Positions 1 through 5,657 of a DNA stretch of 5,657 nucleotides are shown one piece after another. The DNA comes from Arcticibacterium sp051269965 (GTDB lineage Bacteria > Bacteroidota > Bacteroidia > Cytophagales > Spirosomataceae), in assembly GCA_051269965.1 (NCBI GenBank), contig JBNMFK010000266.1:1-5657 (forward strand), in the 5' to 3' direction. Both the position numbers and the translations under genes were made by a program. How positions within the stretch are numbered: position 1 is the stretch's first letter; each line of letters starts with the position of its first letter. Below the pieces are notes generated by a model. The model saw only the letters and a program-made list of their open reading frames with translations. It ran no database searches and was not told the origin of the DNA.

Positions 1-335
1 GTAAAAAAACGTCGTACCTTTCTACCCCCTAAAATATCTTACTATTTGAAAGTAAAAGGAAGTGGAAACTTATCAGTAAAAAATAAAACGTGAAAAAAAT
101 AGTAGCAAGATTGGGTCATACGTCTTTTAATTAGGCTTTTAATAGTAAATTCTCAGCTAAATACGACTCCAAGACAGCAGTTTTCCTCCTGAACATGGAA
201 ACGTTAGGTATGTCATTCTTGATGTAAATTTAGAAATGAAAATGCCATTTAATATTGCTATTGCCCTCATGGTATCACAGAATATTTTAAGGCATTTTTT
301 ACTAATGTTGAAGATGGGAATCGTACAATCCCTGA
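1..335. other. Gene-poor AT-rich stretch, no supported feature
   Basis: I see no recognisable gene here. A frame on the + strand stays open from 161 to 472 and includes an ATG at 236, but its translation is rich in scattered Cys, Phe and Met and resembles no family I know. A better-looking relic in another frame overlaps its second half. Short runs that could be coding are all interrupted by stops. No RNA gene, repeat array or clear promoter was seen. The stretch probably contains decayed coding sequence too worn to read. Confidence 0.5.
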
Positions 336-560
336 GTCAATCTAGATTTATCATTTTCTGCCGTTGCGGCAGAGGCGTTTGTTGCACATTTAATGAAACA
401 CAGAAGCTTAACGCTATATCTAGAACCGGAAAACGACTTACTTCGTCAATATCATTCCATCAATGGCTCTGATGATTTAATAGAATCTCCGGTAAAAAAG
501 TAGGGAATTCGTAAAAACTACAGACTAGCGTTTATGTTGGACCGTTTCTCTGCCGCATAA
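336..560 (+). pseudogene. Unrecognised gene relic, C-terminal part
   Basis: One + frame reads for 55 codons to a TAG at 501-503, continues in the same frame for 18 more codons, and ends at TAA 558-560. Its amino acid make-up looks protein-like, with runs such as AAEAFVAHLMKHRS and LYLEPENDLLRQYHS, and then RKNYRLAFMLDRFSA after the stop. There is no plausible start, so this would be the tail of a decayed gene whose 5' part, upstream of 336, is no longer readable. I do not recognise the family. The overlapping frame that ends at 472 has poorer composition and is likely a shadow. A chance open frame remains possible. Confidence 0.3.
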
Positions 561-775
561 ATGACTAGCTATTTTCTTCTTCGTTTTACCAATCCAAATA
601 CATCTCTCTAGAAAAGATAGGACGAAACACGCTTTAATCCTGAATCTGATTCCCAACTTAATTTGTAGCGTTTCCTTTTAAGTTCAATTCGTTATTGGGT
701 ATTTATTATGAAGTCCTTCTTTATCATCGTCAGCCAAGAATCATTTTCTCTAAATCTTTAAGTCAAGGATAAATA
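561..775. other. Non-coding stretch downstream of glpF, no feature seen
   Basis: This lies between the + strand relic and the stop codon of the - strand glpF pseudogene. No reading frame on either strand gives a recognisable protein. I found no GC-rich hairpin with a T tract that could terminate glpF transcription. Confidence 0.5.
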
Positions 776-1548
776 CTAAGACTCAGAATGTTTAATGAAG
801 AACTTATGAAGAACCATAGCTCCAAGCCCACCAAAAATGGGAGAAAGCATGTAGACGCTAATAAAACTATAGTTTCCTAGAGGGAACGCAGCCTTACCCC
901 ACCCAGCAAAATAAGCCACCATTCTAGGCCCAAAATCTCTAGCGGGATTTAGTCCTGCTTGGGTGAAGGGAGCTACTAAACAAATAATTAAAGAGACCGT
1001 AAGACCTATTAAAATAGGAGTCAAATTATCCATTTGTTCAGGTTTTTCTGTCAATCTAAAGATGACAAAGACTAAAATAAATGTTCCCAGAGCCTCCATG
1101 AAACAGGCTAGCGGAATGGATACGCTTAACTTAGACTCAAACCCAGGATTTGGAAAAAATTCACCAAACATCATCGCTGAATGATATGAGTCTACACTTC
1201 CTCTTAAAAAACCATGGCCACTTTCATAAACGGCAATGGCATCGCCAACATAAGATAAATAAGGCCACCCGCGGTAAATGCCCCAATCATTTGAAAGAAA
1301 ATATACCCAAGAAGTTTCTTTAGGCTTAGTTTTTTCGCAAAAAACATAGCTACACTGACAGCTGGATTGAGATGTGCTGGGCAAATATTTCGTGTACAAA
1401 AAATGGCTATAGCCACACCAAAGCCCCAGATTAAAGCTACTTCTAACAAACTTCCGAAGGCATCAAATAAAACAGCACCAGCACTACAGCCAAAAAGGAC
1501 AAGAATAAAAGTACCCAAAAACTCACCGAAATATTCTCAGAGTCTCAT
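776..1548 (-). pseudogene. glpF: Glycerol facilitator GlpF (MIP family aquaglyceroporin), broken
   Basis: Intact homologues are inner-membrane channels that let glycerol (and some water) diffuse into the cell, usually feeding glycerol kinase. The reading starts at ATG 1548-1546, hits TGA at codon 4 (1539-1537), then gives EYFGEFLGTFILVLFG, the typical MIP first helix. The first NPA box (AHLNPAVS) lies near 1370. Around 1245 the sense passes to another frame, which carries FFPNPGF, the second half of the channel, and the second box LNPARDFGPR (near 950). The Asp after NPAR marks the glycerol-type branch rather than AqpZ, which has NPARS. The rejoined product would be about 255 residues, normal for GlpF, ending at TAG 778-776. 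With one stop and one frameshift the gene cannot make a full channel. The first box is preceded by CPAH instead of the usual SGAH, suggesting further drift. Family assignment is secure; loss of function is inferred. Confidence 0.9.
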
Positions 1549-1624
1549 AGGATGCAAAGAAAAGAGAAATTATGGAAAAGTCATTCTGTCAAATGAAATA
1601 GAAACAACTTTCTTCTAACTCCTA

Positions 1625-2560
1625 TTAATGTGTCTTGCTTCGTTTGGCTATCACAGGATTATAAGACACATCTAGCCTCTTACGAAGTTTAAATTCTAGT
1701 ACAGAATCTCCTTTTCTAATTAAATCCAAGGGTACTTACTGACTTTCAAAGCTAGATGGCCCTAGTTCTTCTGTTACTTCGCTATTCCTCTTGGTACCGC
1801 AGCCACCAAAAGTCTTAACATCTGTTGCAGCAAGTATTTTCCCATGACCTTCAATACATGAATATGTAATGGTTTAGAAAATGGTATGTATTCTGTCACC
1901 ACTTTTTGAAAGACACTATTCGCAACAAGATTCATTACGATCTATTAATTACCGCATGCTTTTATTGTACTTGAAAACACCGCATTAGAATCAACTTGTA
2001 AAGGAGGACCCAACTCTACAGAATCATCCGCCTTCAAATTAACTTGCTTTATTAAGGAAACCTTAGTCCTCTTTGTTAGCTGTTTAGCCTCCGAATAGGT
2101 ATTTAATTTTAGAAGTAAGGCATTAATAGTTAGGTCATCAAAGTAGCATTATTTATAATTAGCCTTATAAACTTCTTTAATTTGTACCAATGATAAAGCC
2201 TTTTAAGCGAGAGGAACGATGCTGTGTGCCTGCCAGATTGATTTGATAAAACGGCCGTTAATGAAGTTTCATGAAGCGAGGTATTGGCATCCAAAATGGC
2301 AATATTTAGCTAACCTGTAGTACGCTCTCCTTAGAACAAGCGACCATCAGACAAAACTGGCTATATCTTTAAGGGTTCCAATTACTTTCACAGCATTAAA
2401 ACCCGCTTCTTAAAAGTCTATAAAATGAACTTAAACCCCTCAAGATTTGAAGTCCGATGATAGGAACTAAAACTTCAATTTATGACAGAATTCTCTGAAC
2501 ATTTTCATCAATAACTTTCTATGCCCGCATCTTTCAGATTTAGACAAATATATCTTCTAT
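1625..2560 (-). pseudogene. Large unrecognised pseudogene upstream of glpF
   Basis: The - strand reads as protein over some 900 bases if several frame changes are accepted. Segments, 5' to 3': around 2540-2480, near LKDAGI then KVIDENVQRILS; around 2430-2345, FIDF-stop-EAGFNAVKVIGTLKDIASF; around 2350-2215, SDGRLF then LNIAILDANTSLHETS; 2199-1852, one frame of 116 codons with only three stops, containing DDLTINALLLKLNTYSEAK and LKADDSVELGPPLQVDS; and 1831-1625, AATDVKTFGGCGTK to VSYNPVIAKRSKTH then TAA. Many stops sit where TGG, CAA, CAG or GAA would be expected. The alternating hydrophobic and polar pattern in the 3' half suggests beta-sandwich domains, but I recognise no family. It ends 77 bases before glpF in the same direction, so the two may once have been co-transcribed. 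The upstream limit is uncertain. Confidence 0.55.
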
Positions 2561-2884
2561 TTATTTGGTATAAATTACAAGTTCATAGTGGGAAATGTAT
2601 CTTAGTAACGGATATACCTCACAACTTCCCACTTTTTAAAACCCCTTTTAGACTCTCAACATTACTTTAGACTACGTTCCAAAAATCAATTTAACACTAA
2701 AATAGCGTTGGCTTTTTTGCACTCTTCCACCTCATTTTGATAAAAACAAGCTCTGATGCAGGGAAAGCATTCTTCTACAATTCACTGAAAAGACATTATT
2801 AAATAAATTTCACTATATTACTATACCGTGTTTAAGGCTAAATACATGTAAGCCTCATTATTATTAAATCGAAACTGTGATATC
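2561..2884. other. Intergenic stretch before the CBS gene
   Basis: No intact gene. The - strand frame from about 2795 to 2690 starts at an ATG, has a stop at codon 5 and then reads IVEECFPCIRACFYQNEVEE before another stop. It is Cys-rich and unrecognised, and could be the worn 5' end of the pseudogene downstream or chance. A hairpin with a T tail lies at 2587-2637. No match to the Bacteroidota TAnnTTTG box was found in the 65 bases before the CBS start. Confidence 0.4.
2587..2637 (+). terminator. Hairpin followed by T5, terminator-like
   Basis: AGTGGGAA (2587-2594) pairs perfectly with TTCCCACT (2626-2633), and the run continues as TTTTT (2633-2637). Inside the loop TGT and ACA can extend the stem with small bulges. 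The shape fits an intrinsic terminator read on the + strand. No + strand gene now ends nearby, so it may be left over from a lost gene, or be chance; the 31-base loop is long for a terminator. Confidence 0.3.
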
Positions 2885-3355
2885 ATGAAAAATTTTCAGA
2901 CTAAAGGCATAGAAAGTGTAGCGAAAGATTTACAGCTTAAGGTGCCATTGGTCAGCGAATACATGGTACATATTGGACAGTTAATTACTTTAAAACCGAG
3001 TACTCCTGTCATGTCGGCACTAGAAACGCTGCTCGATAATAGAATAACGGGAGCCCCTGTAGTAGATGATAAAGGCGAGGTGATAGGTCTTTTTGACGAT
3101 AAGGATTGCCTAAATATTTTAATTGGTGGAGCCTACTATAATAATCCAGTAGAACGTGATACGGTTTCAGACTATATGTCTAATGTTATGAAAACCATTC
3201 CCTTAAGTTCGGATATCGTGCAGGTAGCTAATACCTTCCTCACCACGCCATATAAAAGACTTTTGGTGGTGGACGCCTATGGTAAGCCCGCTGGACAAAT
3301 AAGTCGTCGTGATATTCTTAGAGCCATCAGAGAAATGAATAAAAGTACTTGGTAA
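2885..3355 (+). CDS. CBS-pair domain protein
   Basis: The 156-residue product is essentially a stand-alone Bateman module: CBS1 about residues 22-80 and CBS2 about residues 93-148, after a short N-terminal lead. Such modules bind adenine nucleotides and act as energy or ligand sensors for partner proteins; the partner is not identifiable here. CBS1 has the usual core ITGAPVVDDKGEVIGLF, and CBS2 has KRLLVVDAYGKPAG. In CBS2 the S-x-x-D ribose-contact motif is present (Ser140 to Asp143, SRRD), whereas CBS1 has DDKD (71-74) with Asp in the Ser/Thr place, so binding may be one-sided. The next Met (27) would cut into CBS1, so ATG 2885 is the start; no Shine-Dalgarno sequence is evident, as is common in Bacteroidota. 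No signal peptide or membrane segment. The frame is clean, in contrast to its decayed neighbours. Fold assignment is secure; cellular role unknown. Confidence 0.9.
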   Translation: MKNFQTKGIESVAKDLQLKVPLVSEYMVHIGQLITLKPSTPVMSALETLLDNRITGAPVVDDKGEVIGLFDDKDCLNILIGGAYYNNPVERDTVSDYMSNVMKTIPLSSDIVQVANTFLTTPYKRLLVVDAYGKPAGQISRRDILRAIREMNKSTW

Positions 3356-3361
3356 AATTCA

Positions 3362-3805
3362 GAACCATACGATGGCAAGTCCCTAGGCGGTTTGCGTATT
3401 TTAATGGTCTAGATTCCCCTCGATTATGAAAGAAAAGACTTTCTGAATGCGTCTGCCATAGGTAAAGGTACTTTTGCTATTTCCGGATGTTCAGACTTAT
3501 TGCTAATAAGACAGATACAATCTCAAAAGTTTTATTCTCTCATTATTGACTAACAAATTGCCTAAGAGCTCACTTATTAAGGCTATTCACTCAAAGCTAA
3601 ATAGACCATTAAAATATTTAGCGTGAAGGATATTGTTCATAGGCTAGTTGAACGTTTATATTTCTACGACATCTAATACACCCTATTTTTAGATTCATGT
3701 ACTATTAAACAATAAGATAACTTATTGTCCAGTTTTTGGGATGATTTATATCAAGCCTTTCAAAGTCCACCAGTTACTTGATATAAAACATTAACTACAA
3801 AAAAA
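3362..3805 (+). pseudogene. Degraded frame, possible response-regulator receiver relic
   Basis: One + frame gives protein-like text with about ten stops. It opens with GKSLGGLRILMV, then a TAG (3410-3412) and IPLDYERKDFL; later come QSQKFYSLIID (Asp codon 3548-3550), a TAA, and QIA-stop-ELTY. In receiver domains a first strand like LRILMVDD is followed about 50 residues later by a strand ending in the phosphorylated Asp (LIILD) and then a QMPELTG-like turn. The spacing here is 52 codons from Arg of RILMV to that Asp. If so, a single-domain regulator could have started at the TTG at 3392 (a mutated ATG) or been fused to something upstream. The part after 3600 (VKDIVHRLVERLYFYD, FWDDLYQAFQSPPVT) is unrecognised. 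A DJ-1/PfpI-type protein was considered but its spacing fits worse. The decay is clear; the family is tentative. Confidence 0.35.
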
Positions 3806-4223
3806 ATGAATGATGAATTTGAATAACAAAGATTTCTAGGAGCTCAAGAAAAAAGTTTTGAGATAGCTTTAAATGACATATTAAAAGATAATAAGTTGAG
3901 CCACTAGATGTGATATTCTCACAATACAAAGGACTAATTTGAAGTGAAATAGCTAAAAAGTACTCCATAAAAAGTAAAAAAGAAGCTACTCAATGTTTTA
4001 AACATGAAGTTTTGGGAAAGAGGCCTCTAGAAATAATTAAAGCTTTTTTGAATATCGAGGGTAAAAGTGCTCTTGATATTTTAGGGACTCCCGATCGTTT
4101 TAACTTGAAATCTAGTATGACTTTATTATATAATTCAAGATGAAACTAATATCTAAAAAGATCCTAGATAAGCTCTATGATGGGAAGCTAAGCTCTAGAA
4201 TGAAAGAGTTATCATCTAGTTAG
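3806..4223 (+). pseudogene. DUF1810 family protein, broken
   Basis: The start ATG 3806 gives MNDEFE-stop-QRFLGAQEKSFEIALNDI, the N-terminus of DUF1810 proteins (small, about 140 residues, function unknown). The family signature SHWMWYIFPQ is recognisable as SH-TAG-M-TGA-Y: both Trp codons have become stops (3905-3907, 3911-3913). Near 3917-3921 about four bases appear to be missing, and the sense moves to another frame: SEIAKKYSIKSKKEATQ, KHEVLGKRPLEII, LGTPDRFNLKSSMTLL (SSMTLF in the family). Near 4135 a second shift leads to QDETNI, and a third near 4156 to KILDKLYDGKLSSRMKEL, ending at TAG 4221-4223. Other stops: TAA 3824, TGA 3940 and TAA 4154. With at least five internal stops and three frame changes it is certainly non-functional. 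Order and length match the whole family domain, so identification is firm although inferred by eye. Confidence 0.85.
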
Positions 4224-4385
4224 CTACTGCTGGTATTCCGTTTCAATTAGTGCCAGTGATTTAGGCGTTGGGGGGCCACTTTCAGCGAAATATAAAGCTT
4301 ACCCGAAATATCAATTTGAATTTAAACTGGGAAGATTAACAGAGGGTGTTGAAAAGAGAAACTGACTTTTTAGATTATATTTTCA

Positions 4386-4393
4386 TAACTTTG
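4386..4393 (+). promoter_or_regulatory. Bacteroidota-type -7 promoter box for the collar gene
   Basis: TAACTTTG matches the Bacteroidota -7 consensus TAnnTTTG exactly and lies 22 bases before the ATG at 4416, which would leave a leader of roughly 15 bases. No good TTTG -33 element is seen at the expected distance; the region there is a run of T residues. An exact match of this six-base pattern can arise by chance in AT-rich DNA, but the position directly before an intact gene favours a real site. Confidence 0.45.
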
Positions 4394-4415
4394 ACTTTAA
4401 AAAAAACTTATAATT

Positions 4416-5015
4416 ATGAAACTGAAATGTGTTTTCATTGCAGCCGTCTTCTTTTGTTCTTCTTTTTTTAATGCCAGTAGTCAAGAAGGGTTTATAGGTG
4501 AAATTCGCATGTTTGCTGGAACTTTTACACCAAGAAACTGGGCTATGTGTGATGGACAATTATTGTCAATTAGTAGGAATACGGAACTGTTTTCCATTTT
4601 GGGTGCCACTTACGGCGGTGATGGACGAAGTACGTTTAGATTACCAGATTTAAGAGGTAGAACTGCCGTGCATCCTGGTTATGGACCAGGCCTGCCAAGT
4701 GTATCACTTGGCCAAAAGAGTGGAACTACTAGCTTAACGCTTCCCACTAATAGTTTACCTGCACATAACCATTCTGGTTATATCAATGTGTCAGATACGA
4801 AAGGTGATGATTTTTATACCTCCAATGGCTATATGGCTGATAGCAGTGCTGTGAGTTTCCAACAGTTCACAAATACCCCGCCTACCGGAAACAAGACTAT
4901 TCAGGGAGTACAGACCAATACTACAGGGCTTGGCTTGTCAATTTCAAAAAGGTCTCCATTTACAGGAATTAATTACATAATTTGCTTAGATGGTATATAT
5001 CCAGCTCGTAATTAG
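4416..5015 (+). CDS. Secreted phage tail-collar domain protein (microcystin-dependent protein type)
   Basis: The 199-residue product has a Sec signal peptide: Lys2 and Lys4, a hydrophobic stretch at 5-18, and a likely cut after ASS (residue 22), leaving Gln23. The mature part begins with a tail-collar domain (about 27-83): GEIRMFAGTFTPRNWAMCDG, LFSILGATYGGDGRSTF, then RLPDLRGRTAVHPG. The C-terminal half has LPAHNHS (114-120) and the family's closing motif INYIICLDGIYPARN (185-199). Proteins of this group, often annotated MdpB, occur in many bacteria outside prophages; their role is not settled. Many lack a signal peptide, so export suggests an outer-surface or extracellular job. Length and both ends are normal, so the gene is complete. 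A TAnnTTTG box precedes it. No tail, baseplate or other phage gene is visible nearby, and there is no second collar copy. Domain assignment is secure. Confidence 0.92.
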   Translation: MKLKCVFIAAVFFCSSFFNASSQEGFIGEIRMFAGTFTPRNWAMCDGQLLSISRNTELFSILGATYGGDGRSTFRLPDLRGRTAVHPGYGPGLPSVSLGQKSGTTSLTLPTNSLPAHNHSGYINVSDTKGDDFYTSNGYMADSSAVSFQQFTNTPPTGNKTIQGVQTNTTGLGLSISKRSPFTGINYIICLDGIYPARN

Positions 5016-5193
5016 GATTTTATTTTTATTTCGATGGAATTGGCTATTTCGGAGTGAGCATGCAGGTGATTCTTTATTTAGAAGTAAGCATCAAGAAAGG
5101 ACAATAATAGAGCGAAATTCCCCTTATCTACTCTAAACAAACCTTACCTCTCTTCATGCGAACCCAATTGTTGGAACTTGGCTTATTCAGTTC
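5016..5193. other. Intergenic stretch between convergent genes, no clear terminator
   Basis: This lies between the collar gene (+) and the - strand fragment ending at 5194. No reading frame of interest and no strong terminator were seen. The nearest candidate is a weak 5-bp stem (GGTAA, 5204-5208, with TTACC, 5214-5218) followed by TTTTT, just inside the neighbouring fragment. Confidence 0.45.
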
Positions 5194-5436
5194 TTAATTA
5201 ATGGGTAAATAACTTACCTTTTTCCATAAAAATATATCCTGTTCTACACTTGATGAAAATTTCTGATTACTAGGGAAGGAAATCAATTTATGAGTTGTTT
5301 CTTTTGCTGATTCCGCATCAGTCCAGTCGACTAGCCAAGTAAATACTGGTGGGTCTTTTGGAAGCTGATAAATTTCAAAATCTATTAAAGATTTATTTCT
5401 TGAATCCACCTTTTGAGACTTTAGCCTGCCTAACAT
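5194..5436 (-). pseudogene. Short fragment resembling an antibiotic-biosynthesis-monooxygenase-like protein
   Basis: The frame from ATG 5436 gives 80 residues ending at TAA 5194-5196. The middle, LIDFEIYQLPKDPPVFTWL then VDWTDAESAKETTHK, resembles the ABM (dimeric alpha-beta barrel) pattern in which a Gly-Cys-x-x-Phe/Tyr-Glu-x-Tyr strand is followed by a Trp-containing strand and a helix ending in His. ABM proteins run to about 100 residues and begin with a strand and helix missing here. In another frame just upstream, DIRQNVRQAKVSKGG could be part of that missing helix, so a frameshift near 5400 is possible. The in-frame TAG shortly upstream (about 5448) prevents a longer product. It could instead be a real small gene of unknown function. 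ABM assignment is tentative; I would not name an activity. Confidence 0.4.
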
Positions 5437-5487
5437 TTTGCCTAATATCTAGGCTCTTAAAAGGTAAATAACCGAAAAAGTGGAAGA

Positions 5488-5513
5488 TTTTATACAAATC
5501 AGATTGTATAAAA
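5488..5513. promoter_or_regulatory. Perfect 10-bp inverted repeat, possible operator
   Basis: TTTTATACAA (5488-5497) and TTGTATAAAA (5504-5513) are exact reverse complements with a 6-base spacer (ATCAGA). The arms are AT-only except for one pair, so it would make a poor transcription terminator. Size and spacing fit the operator of a dimeric repressor. It lies about 50 bases upstream of the ATG of the - strand fragment, where such a site would control that gene. No regulator gene is present in the window. Confidence 0.4.
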
Positions 5514-5657
5514 AGTAATGTTCTGGCTATGTTTTTTCAGCCTGAATGAAATATTTCAGAGCATAAACACACAGTATTAGCTACTGTGAGAGCGATTATG
5601 GTCATGAATCAGGATATTTAACCTATTTTTATGGTTAAGACATAATGCCCTATGAAA
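5514..5657. other. Window edge, no supported gene
   Basis: A - strand frame starts at ATG 5605 (MTIIALTVANTVCLCSE), meets TGA about 24 codons later and continues in frame to near 5395. This may be the 5' part of the decayed gene whose remnant is at 5194-5436, or chance. Nothing else was recognised. Confidence 0.35.

Noticed and set aside
236..472. + strand ATG-started frame of 78 codons
   Set aside because: Its composition is poor and no family is recognised; from 336 it overlaps a better protein-like frame. The phrase VILDVNL just before it hints at a receiver strand, but nothing else of such a domain is visible.
963..1184. + strand open frame of 73 codons
   Set aside because: It is antisense to the readable glpF sequence, where the opposite strand carries the second NPA box and conserved helices; it is a shadow.
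1367..1618. + strand open frame of 83 codons
   Set aside because: It is antisense to the N-terminal half of glpF and has a Lys/Pro/Thr-heavy composition typical of a shadow frame.
3806..4223. Reassigned stop codons (alternative genetic code) explaining TAG and TGA at Trp positions
   Set aside because: The two intact genes use TGG for Trp (end of the CBS protein; residue 42 of the collar protein) and stop normally at TAA or TAG. All three stop codons interrupt the pseudogenes, and frameshifts occur as well, so decay is the simpler reading.
4224..4415. Possible coding remnant LATAGIPFQLVPV on the + strand
   Set aside because: The run is only 13 residues, surrounded by stops, and continues no family; too little to call.
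4416..5015. Prophage or tailocin remnant, based on the tail-collar domain
   Set aside because: The protein has a Sec signal peptide and no phage structural, lysis or integrase gene is visible on either side; stand-alone collar proteins are common outside phages.
5204..5223. GGTAA/TTACC stem followed by T5 as a terminator for the collar gene
   Set aside because: A 5-bp AT-rich stem is too weak, it lies nearly 200 bases past the stop codon, and it overlaps the opposing fragment.
1..5657. CRISPR array, tRNA or rRNA gene, insertion sequence
   Set aside because: No regularly spaced direct repeats, no tRNA-like cloverleaf, no rRNA-like sequence and no transposase motif or paired terminal repeats were found by eye.

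Overview
The window looks like a strongly eroded stretch of a low-GC Bacteroidota chromosome. The lineage call is an inference. It rests on the AT-rich sequence, the start codons without a clear Shine-Dalgarno sequence, and an exact TAnnTTTG promoter element (the Bacteroidota -7 box) just before the tail-collar gene. Only two genes read as intact, a CBS-pair protein and a secreted tail-collar protein. Together they cover 1071 of 5657 bases (about 19%). Most of the remainder consists of broken genes whose protein sense can still be followed across in-frame stops and frameshifts. A host-associated or otherwise relaxed-selection genome would explain this.

Layout: 1-775 is non-coding apart from a short unrecognised relic on the + strand (about 336-560). 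776-1548 on the - strand is a glycerol facilitator gene (glpF) with a stop at codon 4 and a frameshift near 1245. 1625 to about 2560, also on the - strand and 77 bases upstream of glpF, is a larger unrecognised pseudogene readable in at least three frame segments. 2561-2884 has no gene but holds a hairpin followed by T residues. 2885-3355 on the + strand is the intact CBS protein. About 3362-3805 is a degraded reading frame with receiver-like spacing. 3806-4223 is a clearly recognisable DUF1810 family pseudogene. 4416-5015 is the intact collar protein with a signal peptide. 5194-5436 on the - strand is a short fragment resembling an antibiotic-biosynthesis-monooxygenase fold, and a perfect 10-bp inverted repeat lies upstream of it at 5488-5513.

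The genes do not form an evident pathway or defence system. glpF would have served glycerol uptake, the CBS protein would sense adenine nucleotides, and the collar protein is an exported protein of unknown role. The notable feature is the contrast between two clean genes and heavily decayed surroundings. No new multi-gene system is supported by the sequence.
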